64,000 nucleotides of DNA from Rhodopirellula baltica (GTDB lineage Bacteria > Planctomycetota > Planctomycetia > Pirellulales > Pirellulaceae), in contig PPHI01000073.1 of assembly GCA_002901265.1 (NCBI GenBank), positions 62,001 to 126,000 on the forward strand, read 5' to 3'. This document shows positions 1-11,000 of the stretch, piece after piece (positions within the stretch are counted from its first letter, which is position 1; each line of letters opens with the position of its first letter). The notes under the pieces were generated by a model. That model did not search any database and had not been told where the DNA came from. It saw nothing but the letters and a program-made list of their open reading frames with translations. The position numbers were made by a program, and so were the translations under genes.

Positions 1-81
1 TTCGTCCGCATTGGTCACGAGATTGCCAGCTTGGCCCAGGCCTTGCCCAAGGGGTGTGTCGATGAAGCGATCGGGATTTGA
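1..81 (+). CDS. possible 3' end of a gene cut by the window edge
   Basis: Frame 1 is open from base 1 and ends in TGA at 79-81, giving 26 residues that include IGHEIASLAQALPKG, which could be a terminal amphipathic helix. There is too little to name a family. It could also be chance, since the frame is short and the overlapping minus-strand frame is open too. It lies about 130 bp before the next plausible gene on the same strand. Confidence 0.3.
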   Translation, partial: FVRIGHEIASLAQALPKGCVDEAIGI

Positions 82-209
82 CGAGCGCGTGAAACTGAGT
101 TCTGTCCCCGGATTCTCCAGGGAAGGCAAAAACTGTCTTGGGCTGGCGGGGCCGAGATTGCTAGACTCGGCGGTCCTTTCCGCACCCCGAATGTACAGTC
201 CTGTCTGGT

Positions 210-986
210 TTGAGCACATCGTCCGGCCAATGCCCTGAATGCAGGTCGACGCTTGCGATCGAGCAAGCGTGGTTGGATGCTGCGCCAGACGCAGAAGACA
301 GCACGGTTGAATGCGAATGCGGGGCGATGCTGACGGCTAGTTCATGGACCAGCGAAGAAATCGAATCGTGGTGTAAAGAATGTGGGACCGAGTACGTCGT
401 TAACGCGGCGGGGGCCGGTGCACAACTTCCTTGCCGCTGCGGTGCGATCATCACGATCCCCTCCGTCCAGCTGGCTGTGGCACGGCCGCAAGCTGCACAG
501 TCCCAGGTTGCTTCACAGCCCCAGGTTGTCGAGCAACAACTGTCCGCGGCGCTGTCTCCCGCTGCCGCGGAAACTCCCATCAGCGAAGGGTTGGCTGTCC
601 AAGCACCGCCGAATCCGATGGAAGTCCCCACCGAAGTTATCGCTCCTTCGATCGGTCGGGCGGTGCAACAAGTGGCAGTTAATCTGCCGATTGTTGCAGT
701 TCCGGAAACGTATGGGATCGAGCCACCGGTCGAGCCCGCGGTGTTGCCGCTTCCGATCGTCGGGTTGCCAGAGACCTATTCGATTGAAACGCCGGTTCGC
801 CGACCGAAGATTGAGCTGCCGATCGCGGCGATCGAAGCCAATAGCGACAATGTGATGCGACCAAGCGGTGCGATGGGGCGAGGCTCTTTTAGCCGATTGG
901 TTTCGGTGGGTGGCTCGAATGGATTTCGATTGACCATCAATCAGTCGGGGAACGATTTCGATCACGTGGCCGCCGCAAACGACTGA
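210..986 (+). CDS. hypothetical protein with duplicated zinc-ribbon-like N-terminus
   Basis: I do not recognise a named family. The first 80 residues contain two similar Cys knuckle sets: CPEC at 8-11 with CEC at 35-37, then CKEC at 55-58 with CRC at 75-77. This looks like two zinc ribbons of the CxxC...CxC kind, each followed by a hydrophobic strand. The rest is a Pro/Ala/Val/Gln-rich, probably disordered tail with a near repeat (LPIVAVPETYGIEPPVEP, then LPIVGLPETYSIETPVRR). No signal peptide or membrane segment is seen. The start is a TTG, because no in-frame ATG or GTG lies before the first knuckle and no clear ribosome-binding site is visible, so the N-terminus is uncertain. Metal binding is inferred from the Cys spacing; the role is unknown. 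Confidence 0.6.
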   Translation: MSTSSGQCPECRSTLAIEQAWLDAAPDAEDSTVECECGAMLTASSWTSEEIESWCKECGTEYVVNAAGAGAQLPCRCGAIITIPSVQLAVARPQAAQSQVASQPQVVEQQLSAALSPAAAETPISEGLAVQAPPNPMEVPTEVIAPSIGRAVQQVAVNLPIVAVPETYGIEPPVEPAVLPLPIVGLPETYSIETPVRRPKIELPIAAIEANSDNVMRPSGAMGRGSFSRLVSVGGSNGFRLTINQSGNDFDHVAAAND

Positions 987-1017
987 CCACTTCATTGAAC
1001 ACTGCTAGGCGGCTCAC

Positions 1018-1371
1018 GTGCATCGAGTTGTTCGCGGTCTACCCACGACGACAGTTTGCAGTTCGCCGCTTCTGACAAGTCTACCCGATCGGCATTGCGA
1101 AGGGTAACGAGTAGCAAATTAGCAGTCGGAACGTCAGGCGACGGATTGTCTTGAATCGTGCTCGCGCTCAGCAACGCGGTGCTCGTACTCGCAATCGGTT
1201 GTCATTGTCTTCATCGGCCAAGTCGAACGCGCACCAATCAAACCGTGACCTCAAGAGCGATCAATAGGAAACAGAGGTTCCGTGAGATCTGATGTGCATG
1301 ATTCCTGCACACCAATCAGCAGCATTGAAGTCAGGCGTCGGTCATTGCGGTCACATCTACACGCGCGAACG
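1018..1371. repeat. copy 1 of a ~425-bp imperfect tandem repeat
   Basis: This copy is matched base for base over long stretches by 1440-1799. Shared blocks begin at 1042 (CCCACGACGACAGTTTGCAG), 1229 (GCGCACCAATCAAACCGTGA) and 1309 (CACCAATCAGCAG), offset by 422-428 bp from their partners. On the minus strand both copies encode a similar peptide (LRNADRV, then AANCKLSSW), but the frames are short and lack ribosome-binding sites. It fills most of the 1.07-kb gap between the two flanking genes. Confidence 0.8.
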
Positions 1372-1439
1372 GCGTCGTTCACCGAGGCACGGCGAACGAG
1401 TTTGTGGTAAATCGATTGACGTGGACTCCGTGCCTTCGC

Positions 1440-1799
1440 GTGCAACGAATAGTTCGCGGCGTCCCCACGACGACAGTTTGCAGTTCGCCGCTGACGACAA
1501 GTTTACTCGATCGGCATTGCGAAGGGGAACAAGCATTGCATCAGCAGTCGGCACTTCTGGCTGCGGATGTCTGCAGCGTCTGGGGCAATGCCTCGAAATC
1601 AAACGTCGCGTCACGTCACTACGCGACGGCCTGCGATGCCCCAGCCGAGTCGACCGCGCACCAATCAAACCGTGACATCAAGAGCGATCACCAGGAAACA
1701 GAGGTTCCGTGAAATCCGATGGGCGAGGTTCGAGCGCACCAATCAGCAGTATTGGAGACAGGCTTTGGTCATTGCGATCACAACTACTAGCGCGAACGA
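1440..1799. repeat. copy 2 of the ~425-bp imperfect tandem repeat
   Basis: Second copy of the element at 1018-1371. The core from 1464 to about 1535 differs from copy 1 at only a few positions, and the block from 1656 to 1722 is again nearly identical; the middle part (about 1540-1640) is much less alike. The unique stretch between the copies is about 70 bp. After copy 2, roughly 250 bp up to the next start codon hold no other recognisable feature. Confidence 0.8.
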
Positions 1800-2057
1800 T
1801 ATTAGTTAACGGTAACTCAGTGACGCATAATACCGGAATTTGGGTATTACGCCCTCACTCAGTGCGTCTTTTCCCTGGATATCGCTTAACTGGACCATTG
1901 GTGGGGTGGGTAGTGATTGCATGTTCAGCGTTCGCACGTTTTCACTCGGGGCGAATGCTAGCAGAGGATTGGGGGCTTGGACACGATTTTGGTGCGGCAA
2001 GCAGACTCGGTCGAACTCTCTGGAAATGCCTGCTTCCGGTTTGCTAGAACACGCCCC

Positions 2058-2579
2058 ATGGTGGAAGAATTCAAAGTCAATCGAAGCAGTCGTCAATGTT
2101 TTGCCCAGCAACGCCCACTCCGCGAAGGCGAATGGTATTACTCCGTCGTCATCGCCAATGACAAAGGCTATCAAAGACGCGACTATTCGGCCGAAGCCTG
2201 GGAAACGCCCCCCGAAGGCTCCGTCGGCTTTTGGAAATGCCAAATGCCGCTCAACGGTGAGCGAAAAATGGTGCTCGCCCCTCGCGAAGTCCTCATCGAC
2301 TTGCTGCGGCAAATGGAATCGGACCCTGATCGAGCCAAGTTGCGTTTCTTGCTCGCATTGATGGTGCTTCGTCGTCGCTACGTCCGTGTGATCGATTCGC
2401 CGGGCACGGACGTGTCAGCTGACACCGAGGGGCTGAAGTTCATGCACCTTGAGGTGATCGACGACGGGACGACGATCGAAGTGCTGGAGTGCCGGATCGG
2501 GAAACAAGAGTCCGAGTCGCTCAGCGAGGCGTTGGTCGAATTGTTGTACTGCGAAGCAAGTGAGATGGAAGACGCTTGA
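2058..2579 (+). CDS. conserved-looking hypothetical protein, 173 aa
   Basis: A 173-residue soluble protein beginning MVEEFKVNRSSRQC. The ATG at 2058 is preferred over a TTG 81 bp upstream, because the residues between them look non-coding and the Cys/Arg-rich N-terminus resembles a zinc-finger start (SRQCFAQQRPLREGEWYYS). The middle is charged and helical (LIDLLRQMESDPDRAKLRFLL); the C-terminus is strongly acidic. There is no signal peptide or membrane segment. I recall proteins of this general look (an N-terminal CxxxxRPLxxGExYYS pattern) in planctomycete genomes but know no function. It stands alone: a tandem repeat precedes it and hairpin repeats follow. Confidence 0.65.
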   Translation: MVEEFKVNRSSRQCFAQQRPLREGEWYYSVVIANDKGYQRRDYSAEAWETPPEGSVGFWKCQMPLNGERKMVLAPREVLIDLLRQMESDPDRAKLRFLLALMVLRRRYVRVIDSPGTDVSADTEGLKFMHLEVIDDGTTIEVLECRIGKQESESLSEALVELLYCEASEMEDA

Positions 2580-2637
2580 AACGGCGGTGATTGCTGGCGG
2601 GCTGTCGGCTTTTTGTTGGGAAGGTTTTTGGGGGGCA

Positions 2638-3170
2638 GGCGGGAGCCTGCGGTGCAGTGCATGACAAGGCGGGAGCCTTGGCACGAGGACGCTACTTTCG
2701 GCGGAGCGAAAGGCGACGATGGTTTGCTGGGTGATGTGGCTGGGAACGCGGTTGTGGTTGGGCCGGCGGGAGCCTGCGGTGCAGCGCGTGACAAGGCGGG
2801 AGCCTTGGCACGAGGTTTTGGTGAGGATTGCAGTGGGCAAAGAGTGAAATTGACCTTCGGCCAATGGCGATTGTTGGCGGCCGTGGTCCTACGGCGTTGC
2901 CGTAGGCTACGGTGAGTGAGGCCTTCGGCCAAACGTTTGTGGAAAACGCAAGGGGCATGTCTGCGGCAGGCGGGAGCCTGCGGTGCAGGGCGTGACAAGG
3001 CGGGAGCCTTGTCACGTGGACGCTGCTTTCGGCGGAGCGAAAGGCGACAATGGTTTGTTGGGTGATTTGGCTGGGAAGGCGGGAGCGTGCGGTGCAGTGC
3101 GTGACGAGGCGGGAGCCTTGATACGAGAGCGCTACTTTCGGCGGAGTGAAAGGCGACGATGGTTTGCTGC
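2638..3170. repeat. REP-like hairpin repeat cluster (GGGA-loop hairpins)
   Basis: Two short hairpin modules alternate. Module A (GCAGGCGGGAGCCTGC type) occurs at about 2638, 2764, 2968 and 3077. Module B (AAGGCGGGAGCCTT) occurs at about 2662, 2789, 2993 and 3103. Both fold into a 5-6 bp stem with the same GGGA loop. A third module beginning CTACTTTCGGCGGAG and running some 55 bp follows at about 2690, 3021 and 3131. A different hairpin, CTACGGC-GTT-GCCGTAG, sits at 2889-2905. The modules are arranged A-B-C, A-B, A-B-C, A-B-C. The long minus-strand frames across this cluster are repetitive and not genes. It accounts for the 700-bp gap between the flanking genes. Confidence 0.85.
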
Positions 3171-3294
3171 CGGTGGATTCGATTTGCGTGCAATTTGATG
3201 TCGCGTTGCTAGGCAAATTATTGGTATTGCTTGGTCGGACGGCAGGTCTTCGTCGGACTTGGCACCATTTGCAGCTATCCACTCGAGAGAATCG

Positions 3295-4284
3295 ATGTAC
3301 GACCGCAACGCAAGGATGCGTTTCTTTCTCTTCTTGACCTGGATAGCGGTGTGCTTTGTCTCCGGCGGTGCGACTTGTTCGAGACATGAAGCAGTACTGA
3401 CCTTACCCCCACCGCCTCCCGTATTGACGACTTCTCCAGTGGTTGGCGATATCGTTGCGGCGGTGAACCGTACCAGTGCGATCCGAGAGCTTTCGACAAA
3501 CACCGCGAGCGTCGACGTCTTGTCGATGCCGGCACTGCCGAAACTTTCAGCGACTGTGAATCTACGCCGGGATCGAGATTTCCGAATGAGAGCCCGATTA
3601 CCTGTCGTGATGGGATCGGGGTTGGACATTGGCAGCAACCAAGATCTGTTCTGGTTCGAAGTCCCCGAGAATTTCAGCCGCACGCTTTACTATGCTCGCC
3701 ATGACCAATACCAAAGACAACTCAACCGTGCAATCTTGCCGGTCGACCCCACTTGGCTGATCGATTCGTTGGGCTTGGCCCAGATCAACCCGAATCAAAT
3801 CGATCAACCCTTGCAATACACTGGCGACGGCAAGCTAGTCTTGCAAACCGCTGTACCGATGGCTGCTGGAACGTTTCGACGGATCTATATGATCGATGCG
3901 GCCGGTGGACACGTGATCGACCAATTCGTGTACTCGCCGGCGGGACAGCTGATCGCGGAAAGCCATGCGTCGAACCACGAGTTCTTTGCCGAGCACGGTT
4001 GTTCGCTTCCACATACAGTCCGGTTTAAATTGACACCTGCGGCAGGCGATCCGCTTGAAATGCAAGTCGATATCGGAATGTACGCGATCAATCAAATTTT
4101 GAGCGGGGATCCAAACCTGTTCGTGATTCCGCAGGGCGCGGCCAATGCGGTGGACTTGACCACGATCAGTCCCCTTGCGATGCCGCCGACGACGGCGGCA
4201 CTCCAACCGGTCAACTATCAGCAAGAACTGACAGTTGGTTACCAGCCAGAACTGCCGAACTCACCTCAGTTTCGCGGCATGTAG
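3295..4284 (+). CDS. secreted or lipid-anchored hypothetical protein
   Basis: A 329-residue protein beginning with a basic stretch and a hydrophobic segment (MRFFLFLTWIAVCFVSGGA), then TCSRHE; this is a signal peptide and possibly a poor lipobox. A Pro-rich stretch follows. The mature part is beta-rich, with alternating hydrophobic strands (LFWFEVPENFSRTLYYARHD, RRIYMIDAAGGHVIDQFVY), recalling the fold of outer-membrane lipoprotein carriers (LolA-like), but this is only an impression. The ATG at 3295 is chosen over a TTG 36 bp upstream because it puts the signal sequence closer to the N-terminus and is preceded by GAGAG. It is convergent with the PEP-CTERM gene, with only 8 bp between the two stop codons. 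Confidence 0.7.
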   Translation: MYDRNARMRFFLFLTWIAVCFVSGGATCSRHEAVLTLPPPPPVLTTSPVVGDIVAAVNRTSAIRELSTNTASVDVLSMPALPKLSATVNLRRDRDFRMRARLPVVMGSGLDIGSNQDLFWFEVPENFSRTLYYARHDQYQRQLNRAILPVDPTWLIDSLGLAQINPNQIDQPLQYTGDGKLVLQTAVPMAAGTFRRIYMIDAAGGHVIDQFVYSPAGQLIAESHASNHEFFAEHGCSLPHTVRFKLTPAAGDPLEMQVDIGMYAINQILSGDPNLFVIPQGAANAVDLTTISPLAMPPTTAALQPVNYQQELTVGYQPELPNSPQFRGM

Positions 4285-4292
4285 TCGATCGA

Positions 4293-4943
4293 CTATGACG
4301 CCTTACGACGCCGGCGTCGTGAGGCCGCGAATAGTCCCAGGGCTGATAGGCCCAACAAGGACGAAGGTTCAGGGATAGCAGTGACGGTGAATTGGGCCGA
4401 TTCAAAGCTGACAGGTCCGGCAGGGAAAAACTCGTCATCAAAAAAGACGGTGCCAAGTTCCGTAGTGGGCGACAAACTTAGGGCCGCCGTTTCGCCAGCG
4501 TTTCCGACGACTTGAAAGGTCACCGTGCCCACAAGGATTTCGTGTGAAATTGCATTGTTGGCGATCTTGATACCGGAAATCGTTGACCCGCCTAAAACAG
4601 CAGAGAAGTCTCCATTGTTGATCTCCGTGGGAAGTGTATCGGTGAAGTCACTGTTGATCACGATGTCCGAATTGCTGGCGATATTCAAGACGTTCGCTTC
4701 TGGGGCGTCCGGCGCGTAGGTCAGAGTGACGGGGCCGAAGGACGTCAAACCAAGTGCGGAAGATGCAAATCGCAGCTCTTCTCCAAACGTCGCTGTCTCG
4801 CGAAAGATCACGCTCACGCTGATGGTAGAACCGGATTCAGCTTGATACGAAGACTGATCAAATCGGAAATCATAGATTAAGTCAGCTTGTGAATTGGACG
4901 CACCTAGAAGCAGCACGCCAACCAACGTTAAAGCGCGGAACAT
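4293..4943 (-). CDS. PEP-CTERM sorting domain protein
   Basis: A 216-residue exported protein. A signal peptide (MFRALTLVGVLLLGASNSQA) is followed by a beta-rich domain of about 165 residues resembling cohesin-like or simple adhesion folds (short strands, no Cys), and ends in IPEPSSLLGLSALGLF and a run of five Arg, the PEP-CTERM arrangement of motif, membrane helix and basic tail. In bacteria with exosortase this tail directs cleavage and surface display. It starts 60 bp after the stop of the giant surface-protein gene on the same strand and may be cotranscribed with it. The ligand is unknown. Confidence 0.85.
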   Translation of the reverse strand: MFRALTLVGVLLLGASNSQADLIYDFRFDQSSYQAESGSTISVSVIFRETATFGEELRFASSALGLTSFGPVTLTYAPDAPEANVLNIASNSDIVINSDFTDTLPTEINNGDFSAVLGGSTISGIKIANNAISHEILVGTVTFQVVGNAGETAALSLSPTTELGTVFFDDEFFPAGPVSFESAQFTVTAIPEPSSLLGLSALGLFAASRRRRRKAS

Positions 4944-5003
4944 TTAAATTGCCTATCGGCTAGAAGGAGGGGAATCGAATGTGAATAACGTTGAAGGGTA
5001 GAA

Positions 5004-8000
5004 CTAAAACAACAGTTTTTTTCCGTACTGGCCGCGGAAGTATAGGTAGTCCGTTCCGTTGACCGTACCGTCCTGATTGTAATCAAAGCGATCGTCAAAA
5101 CCGGGTTGCCCTGAGGACTTTGCATAGGTCCCACGGAAGAATAGGAAGTCGGTTCCGTTGACCGATCGATCACCATTGACGTCACCGTAGAAACGGAAAA
5201 ACTGGTCGCTTTCCTGATCGCCGAACACGAAGTCATCGCCGGCGAGCCCGTCACGGTTTGCGTCTAATCCGAAGCCGTCAACGGACACAATCTTTGCCGC
5301 GTCGACCCGCAATTCGAAGTTGCCATCGACAAGCGAGCCGTATTCGGCAAACGCTCCTTCAAATGCCAATACAAAGGTTCGGCTTGGGGTCCCAGAGGAA
5401 GGCGAAATGATCGTCCCGACCAAGCCTCCATTCGTGCCCCGTCGATGAACGGTGATCGCGCCGTCTTCTAAAATCACGTCGGTATCGAATTCGACGGTGA
5501 CCGACTGGACTTGCGAGCGTTGACCGCTGCCGTCGTTAATCGTGACGTCGGCCTTGTCAATTTCGATCAGATTGTTGACGTCGACTTGAATGGCTTTTTC
5601 AAACGACAGACCGGCGGTGTCTGTCACGCGTACTCGAATTGAATAAGACGGCTTGAATTCATAGTCCAGTACGGTGTTTTGCCTGAATCGCAAACCATTG
5701 CCATCGATTAAGAAGTCTGTGTTGTCGGCGTCACCATTGCCACTGACCAGCTCAAACGTATGGGAGTCGTTTGGGTCTTGATCGAGTGCGGAAAGCGTCG
5801 CGAACAGCAGGTCGGCTGCAGAAGTATCCGTGTTTTCGTTGACCGAAACCTGTGACAACAAGATGTCACTGGGCGAGTGTTGCGGGGCCAGACCGAAATC
5901 GAGTCCCGATTTGATCGTCGGTAAGGAAAGCGAAACGGCATGATCACCAGACGAGGGAGCGGTCAATTGCCAACTGGGCGGAACGACGGTTCGTACGATC
6001 AAGCTGCCGGCACCGAGCGGCTGCCCAGGAGCTAGTTCGGTGAATTGATAAGTCCCGAGTTCGTTCCAAGGTGTCGCAGGATCATCATCCGCGGTGGTTT
6101 GCGTGGGTTCGTTCGTATTAAGCAGGCCATCGCCGTTGAGGTCCAAGTAAACCGTCTGTCCCGCCAGCCCCAATTCATTTGAATCCAAGTTGCCATTACG
6201 GTTGTCATCTTGCCAAACCGTTCCAGACAAGGTTGTTATCGGATCGATGCGTTGATCGACCAGTTGAAAATCGAGATTGGCAAATTCCGCGTCGGGGTAA
6301 ACGCTGGCGGTATGGTAGGCCACGTCAGAAAGATCAGCGGCAAGTCCGTCGGTCTGGTACCCAATACCTAGGAAACGCAAGGTGAGACCGGTAAGCGTTT
6401 CTACCGAGATCGCGTTTTGATAAGAGCTATAGAACTCGCCGGCTGCAGATGCCAAGGCGACTCCACCGGATGGTACCGAGAGGCGTTCTTCGACAATTCC
6501 GGTTTCGGGATCAATGATGTAGCCGACACCGAATGCATTGCGGGTATACAAACGCGTGCCATCCAGCGTCGTGCTAAGGTTGCCGCTTGTGAATTGGACA
6601 TCCTGGTTCAATGCATCGATATCGAGCGTTTGCACGACTGAGCCGCCTTCGACATCGATACGTGTGATGGTACCGAGCGAGCGATCAAGGACATAGAGAT
6701 CGCCGCCGAGGACAGTCATGCCACCGTGATTCCCTTGCGGCAATTCGATGAACGCTTTTGTCGCTCCCGTTATGCGATCAAGCATCCAGACGCCTTCGCG
6801 AGTTGAATAGTACAAACCGTGATCATCCAGTGCCAAACCAGGGCTTGAAGTGTCTATCCCTGGTGCATCGAACGTTCGTAGAATCGATCCAGAATATGGG
6901 TCGTGTTGATGAATGACGGTCGGGCTGCCAGTCGGCTGCTCGATCGAAAACAATTCCACCCGGGGTTCTGACGCGATGACGCGATCAGGTGAAACGACGC
7001 GGATGCGATAGTCGCCGGGCAAGAGGCTATCAAACGAGTACCCGCCACCTGCATCAGTTTGTGTCCAAGCTTCGTCTGGGTCTTGCAGATCGTTGCCATT
7101 GGTGTCCAAGAATACCACGGCGTCGGCAACCGTTTCTCCCGTATCAACTATTCCGTCACCGTTGATATCGCGTCTGACCACACCAGCGATGATTCCATGC
7201 GTCGAACGATGAGCCTGATTGAGAACGGTTGGCGTCAATGCGCTGACCAACAGCGGCGTTCCGGTTTGCAGATAGCTGCCACCCGTTAGTCCATTCGAAA
7301 ACAATGCATCACTGCTTTCGACGAAATCGAAATTTTCGTCCAGCATGAGACGCCCGCTTACAAACGACTGCGCCGTGACGGCATATTGGTTACCGATGAT
7401 TGCAGCACTGTAGACCCAGCCATCGGTTACGGGGACATGCTTCACCGAAGTGATGCGAGCGGTCTTTGGGTCGATCACAAAAACGCGATCGTCGAAACGT
7501 GAGAAGACCACCAGCGACTTGCCGTCAATCGACTCGGTCATCGTCGTTGACAAGTCGAGAGGATTGCTTTGCGACGGATCTTCAAATGCGGTGATCATGC
7601 GAGCTCCATAGAGCTGCTGCGTAAACATGTCGAACCGCATCAATACGCCCGCCCCAGTTCCCAGCAGATAGGGAGTCTGGTCAATCACGGCCAAGCTGTA
7701 CCCTCGAATCAATCCGCCATTGAAGTATTGTGGAAGCGGGGTTTCGCTGACCAAAGACCCGTCCAAAGCCACTTGCAGTAGCACGCGCCGTCCATTGTCG
7801 ACAACCAGCAGACGATTGCCGATTTGCGTCACCGATTCCGCGCTGAGCACCTCCGTTTCCGTCACGACACTGTTGATCGTGGTCCCATATTCGCCCGGGA
7901 AAATACGAAGGAGCTCCAAAACGTATCCCGAATCGGTCGGTCCGTTGACGCGAGAAACGCCAACGATCGATTCAACAGCCGGAGCGATTGCGACCGGCAC

Positions 8001-11000
8001 GGATCCTGGCGTGGGTTCCGTATCGATGATGTGAAATCCAAAGGGTACGTTTTCGATCGCATAGGCTCCTGTCGCGTCGCTGACCGCAAAAGGTTCGCCG
8101 GCATCACGATGCCCATTTCCGTTGTAGTCGGCAAAGACGGTGAGCCCTTCGAGAGGTGAATCTCCGGCATCGAAAGTTTGATTTTCATTGGCATCAAGAA
8201 ATTGAATGCCTGTGACAGTTCTTGTTGACGGGGCGAGATTAAAGTCAACGTTTGTTTGGTCGATTTCGGCTTTCACCCGCAACGGAAATGTTGTTGCCTG
8301 GGTGCGAATCGCGGCGAGACCACCGAGTGATCCTTCACCAAACACCGGAAGCCGCCGGACGATCTCGCCGGACGCATTCCGCACGTCATAGACCACGAAT
8401 TGATTGTTCTGAGAGAATCCGAATTCGAACCATTCACCTCCTGCGCCAGCCGCGCCGCTTCCCATGTTGATGTTCGCGAAGGTCGAACGGATTGAACCGT
8501 TAAAAGGATCGACTGCCAGCACATCACCGGAGCTGAGCCCGACGAGCAATTCATTCCCATTCGCCGATTCGGATAAAACACCGTCGATGTCGTAGTTGCC
8601 GGGGACGCCCTCGTTAATCACGCTGAGGTCCCAAATAGCGTCGATCCGTTGCCGCGCCAAATCAACAACCGCGATTGCGTCGGTCCCCGAGTGCGATACG
8701 AATGCTCGATTTCCAAGCACGGCTAAACCGTCATCAAATCCAATTGGCAGCGCTATCGAACGTTCGACCTGGCCGGTGGACTTGGAAAGGAAATCCAAGG
8801 TGTGGTTGCGAACGAGGAACAACCAGTTCATGTCTGCCGCCAATCCGACCCATTGATCCTGTGGATAGGGCGACGGAAACTCGTTCAGAATTTTGCCTGT
8901 CTTAGGATCGAGTTGCTGAATGACCGAATTCGCATCAGGCCGCCCGATGTAGGCGAACAATTCTGTCACGGGGTTCGTGTTGGCAGATACAACGGTGTTT
9001 TCGGGCGGCACGACGTTGACGACATACTCGCCCGGCAACACGTCGCCGAATGTGTAAGCTCCGGTCTGATCCGTGATCTGCGTCGGTTCACCTTGATCGA
9101 GCATCCCGTTTTGATTGAGGTCAAGGTAGACCTCGACGTCGGCTGCACCTGGGGCTCCGCCGACAAAGACTGTTCCAGAGACGTTCGACCGAGTCGAAAC
9201 AACTGAAAAATCTTGTTGCGAACCAGCGTTCACCATCGCTTTGGCAACGCGATGCTCGCCGGCCGCAAGGCTGTACTGCCGATGGGGCACCGCGAATGAT
9301 CGCAGCAACTGCGATTGATCATTGAACACGCTGACATTGAAGTTGGTGTCGGCGACGAAAAGCTCTTGGCCAAGGGTTGCTGCACCGATCTCCTCGAGTG
9401 CCCCCAATGGCTGGGGTGCTGGCGCGAAAGTAGCGATCGCTGTAACCGGATCAAGATCGAACCATTGGTCATCACTCGTTCCGATCAAAATGGATTGACC
9501 GTCGATCGATTCTGTCACTGCACTGACGGCATAGGGTGCCTCCGCCGCATGAGTCACTGGGTATTGGAGCGTGACTGGACGTTCGCCGATGAATTGGTTT
9601 GTTGCGACGTCGTATTCTGCGAGCGTCAACGATCCAAACACGCCACGACGGACCGTGAACACGGAGCCACCGATGAAGGCGGGGCCAAGGTCATCGACTG
9701 GGGAGTAGGCAGGACCGGAGATGGGAGGATGTTCGATCAGTTCCCCAAGATGCAAGCTGCTGATGAGTTGCCCATCAGTCGTCAATTGATAGATCATGTC
9801 GTCCGCGTTGTCGACCAATAACAGCCGGGTTCCGTCGAACGCCAAACTGATTTCACCGTTGCGGAGTGGGATGTCAGTCAAGACATGCTGCAATACGTCA
9901 CCGTCTTGCGGATCAAATTCCCAGAATTCAGCCGAAAGTCCTGTGGGTGAGTTGGAGTCTTGATAGAGTTCGACACCGAACAAACGGCCTTCTGGGGTGT
10001 AAACATCGCTGGCCCGATAGCCGACCGGCGGTAACACGCTGACTTGATGGCTTCCGGGGCTGATGTCTTCGAACGTGTACGCGCCGTCAGTTCCAGTGAC
10101 AACAGACGCTTCCCCGCTATCTGGCCATCCGTTTCCGTTGACATCGAGAAAGACAGTCGCGCCGGCAACTGTGGTTTCACCCGCTTCAATGACACCGTTG
10201 CTATTCGTATCGTTTCCAACAACACCGGAGATCGTTGCGGCGAGTGACAGATAGCCATGATCCAACAAAACATCCGTTGTCCCACTGATCGGTGTACCAA
10301 ACTCGTCGAAGGTGGCGACAACAAATCCATCGATGTAGGGCGTATCAAGTTCACGAACCAGCGTTTGGTTTTGGTCAAAGACCCAAATGTCACCATTGCT
10401 TTCTTGGTTACGCAGGTAGACTTCGTCGTTAAATGTCGACGCAGACCAAAGCGTCTGAGCTGTGAATGGGTAATCAAAATCACCGATGATCTCGGCAGTG
10501 GTTGGGTCGAGAACCAGCACGCGGGATTGCTGGTTGACGAACATCCAAATGAAGTTGCCATCTGGAGATTCTGTGATGACTCCAGATGGTGGAACGGATG
10601 ACAGCGTCGATTGCATGGAGGGTGCAATCGTTATCGGTCGCTCATTCGTCAATTCACCGGTGCGCGGATCGACGGTGCGAATTTTGAATTCATAGCCGGT
10701 GATCCAATAGACCGTGTCATTGATCACGGCAGGACCTTGGCTGTAGGGGATTCCCCCTGTGCTGAGCATGGGGACCGGGATTTCACGAACCAAGCCGCCT
10801 TGAGGTGTCAGCTGGATCAGGACTTTGCGAGTGTTATCGATCGTGTAGAGATAGCGTCCGTCGGTGGTAGTGCGATTCGGCCAAATCGATTCAATTTGGG
10901 TCTGAACGACGCCAATTGATTCTCCCGTGATCGGGTCGTATTGGTTCAACGCCAAGATGCGTCGATCGGGGTCGGCCGGGTCGCTGACATCATTGGACGC

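Noticed and set aside
1806-2312. 168-codon minus-strand frame near the small conserved gene
   Set aside because: Overlaps the better plus-strand gene at 2058-2579; composition is atypical and no start signal is seen.
2378-3193. 271-codon minus-strand frame across the hairpin repeats
   Set aside because: The protein is a translation of the repeats (repeated RLPP and ALHR blocks), with no ribosome-binding site.
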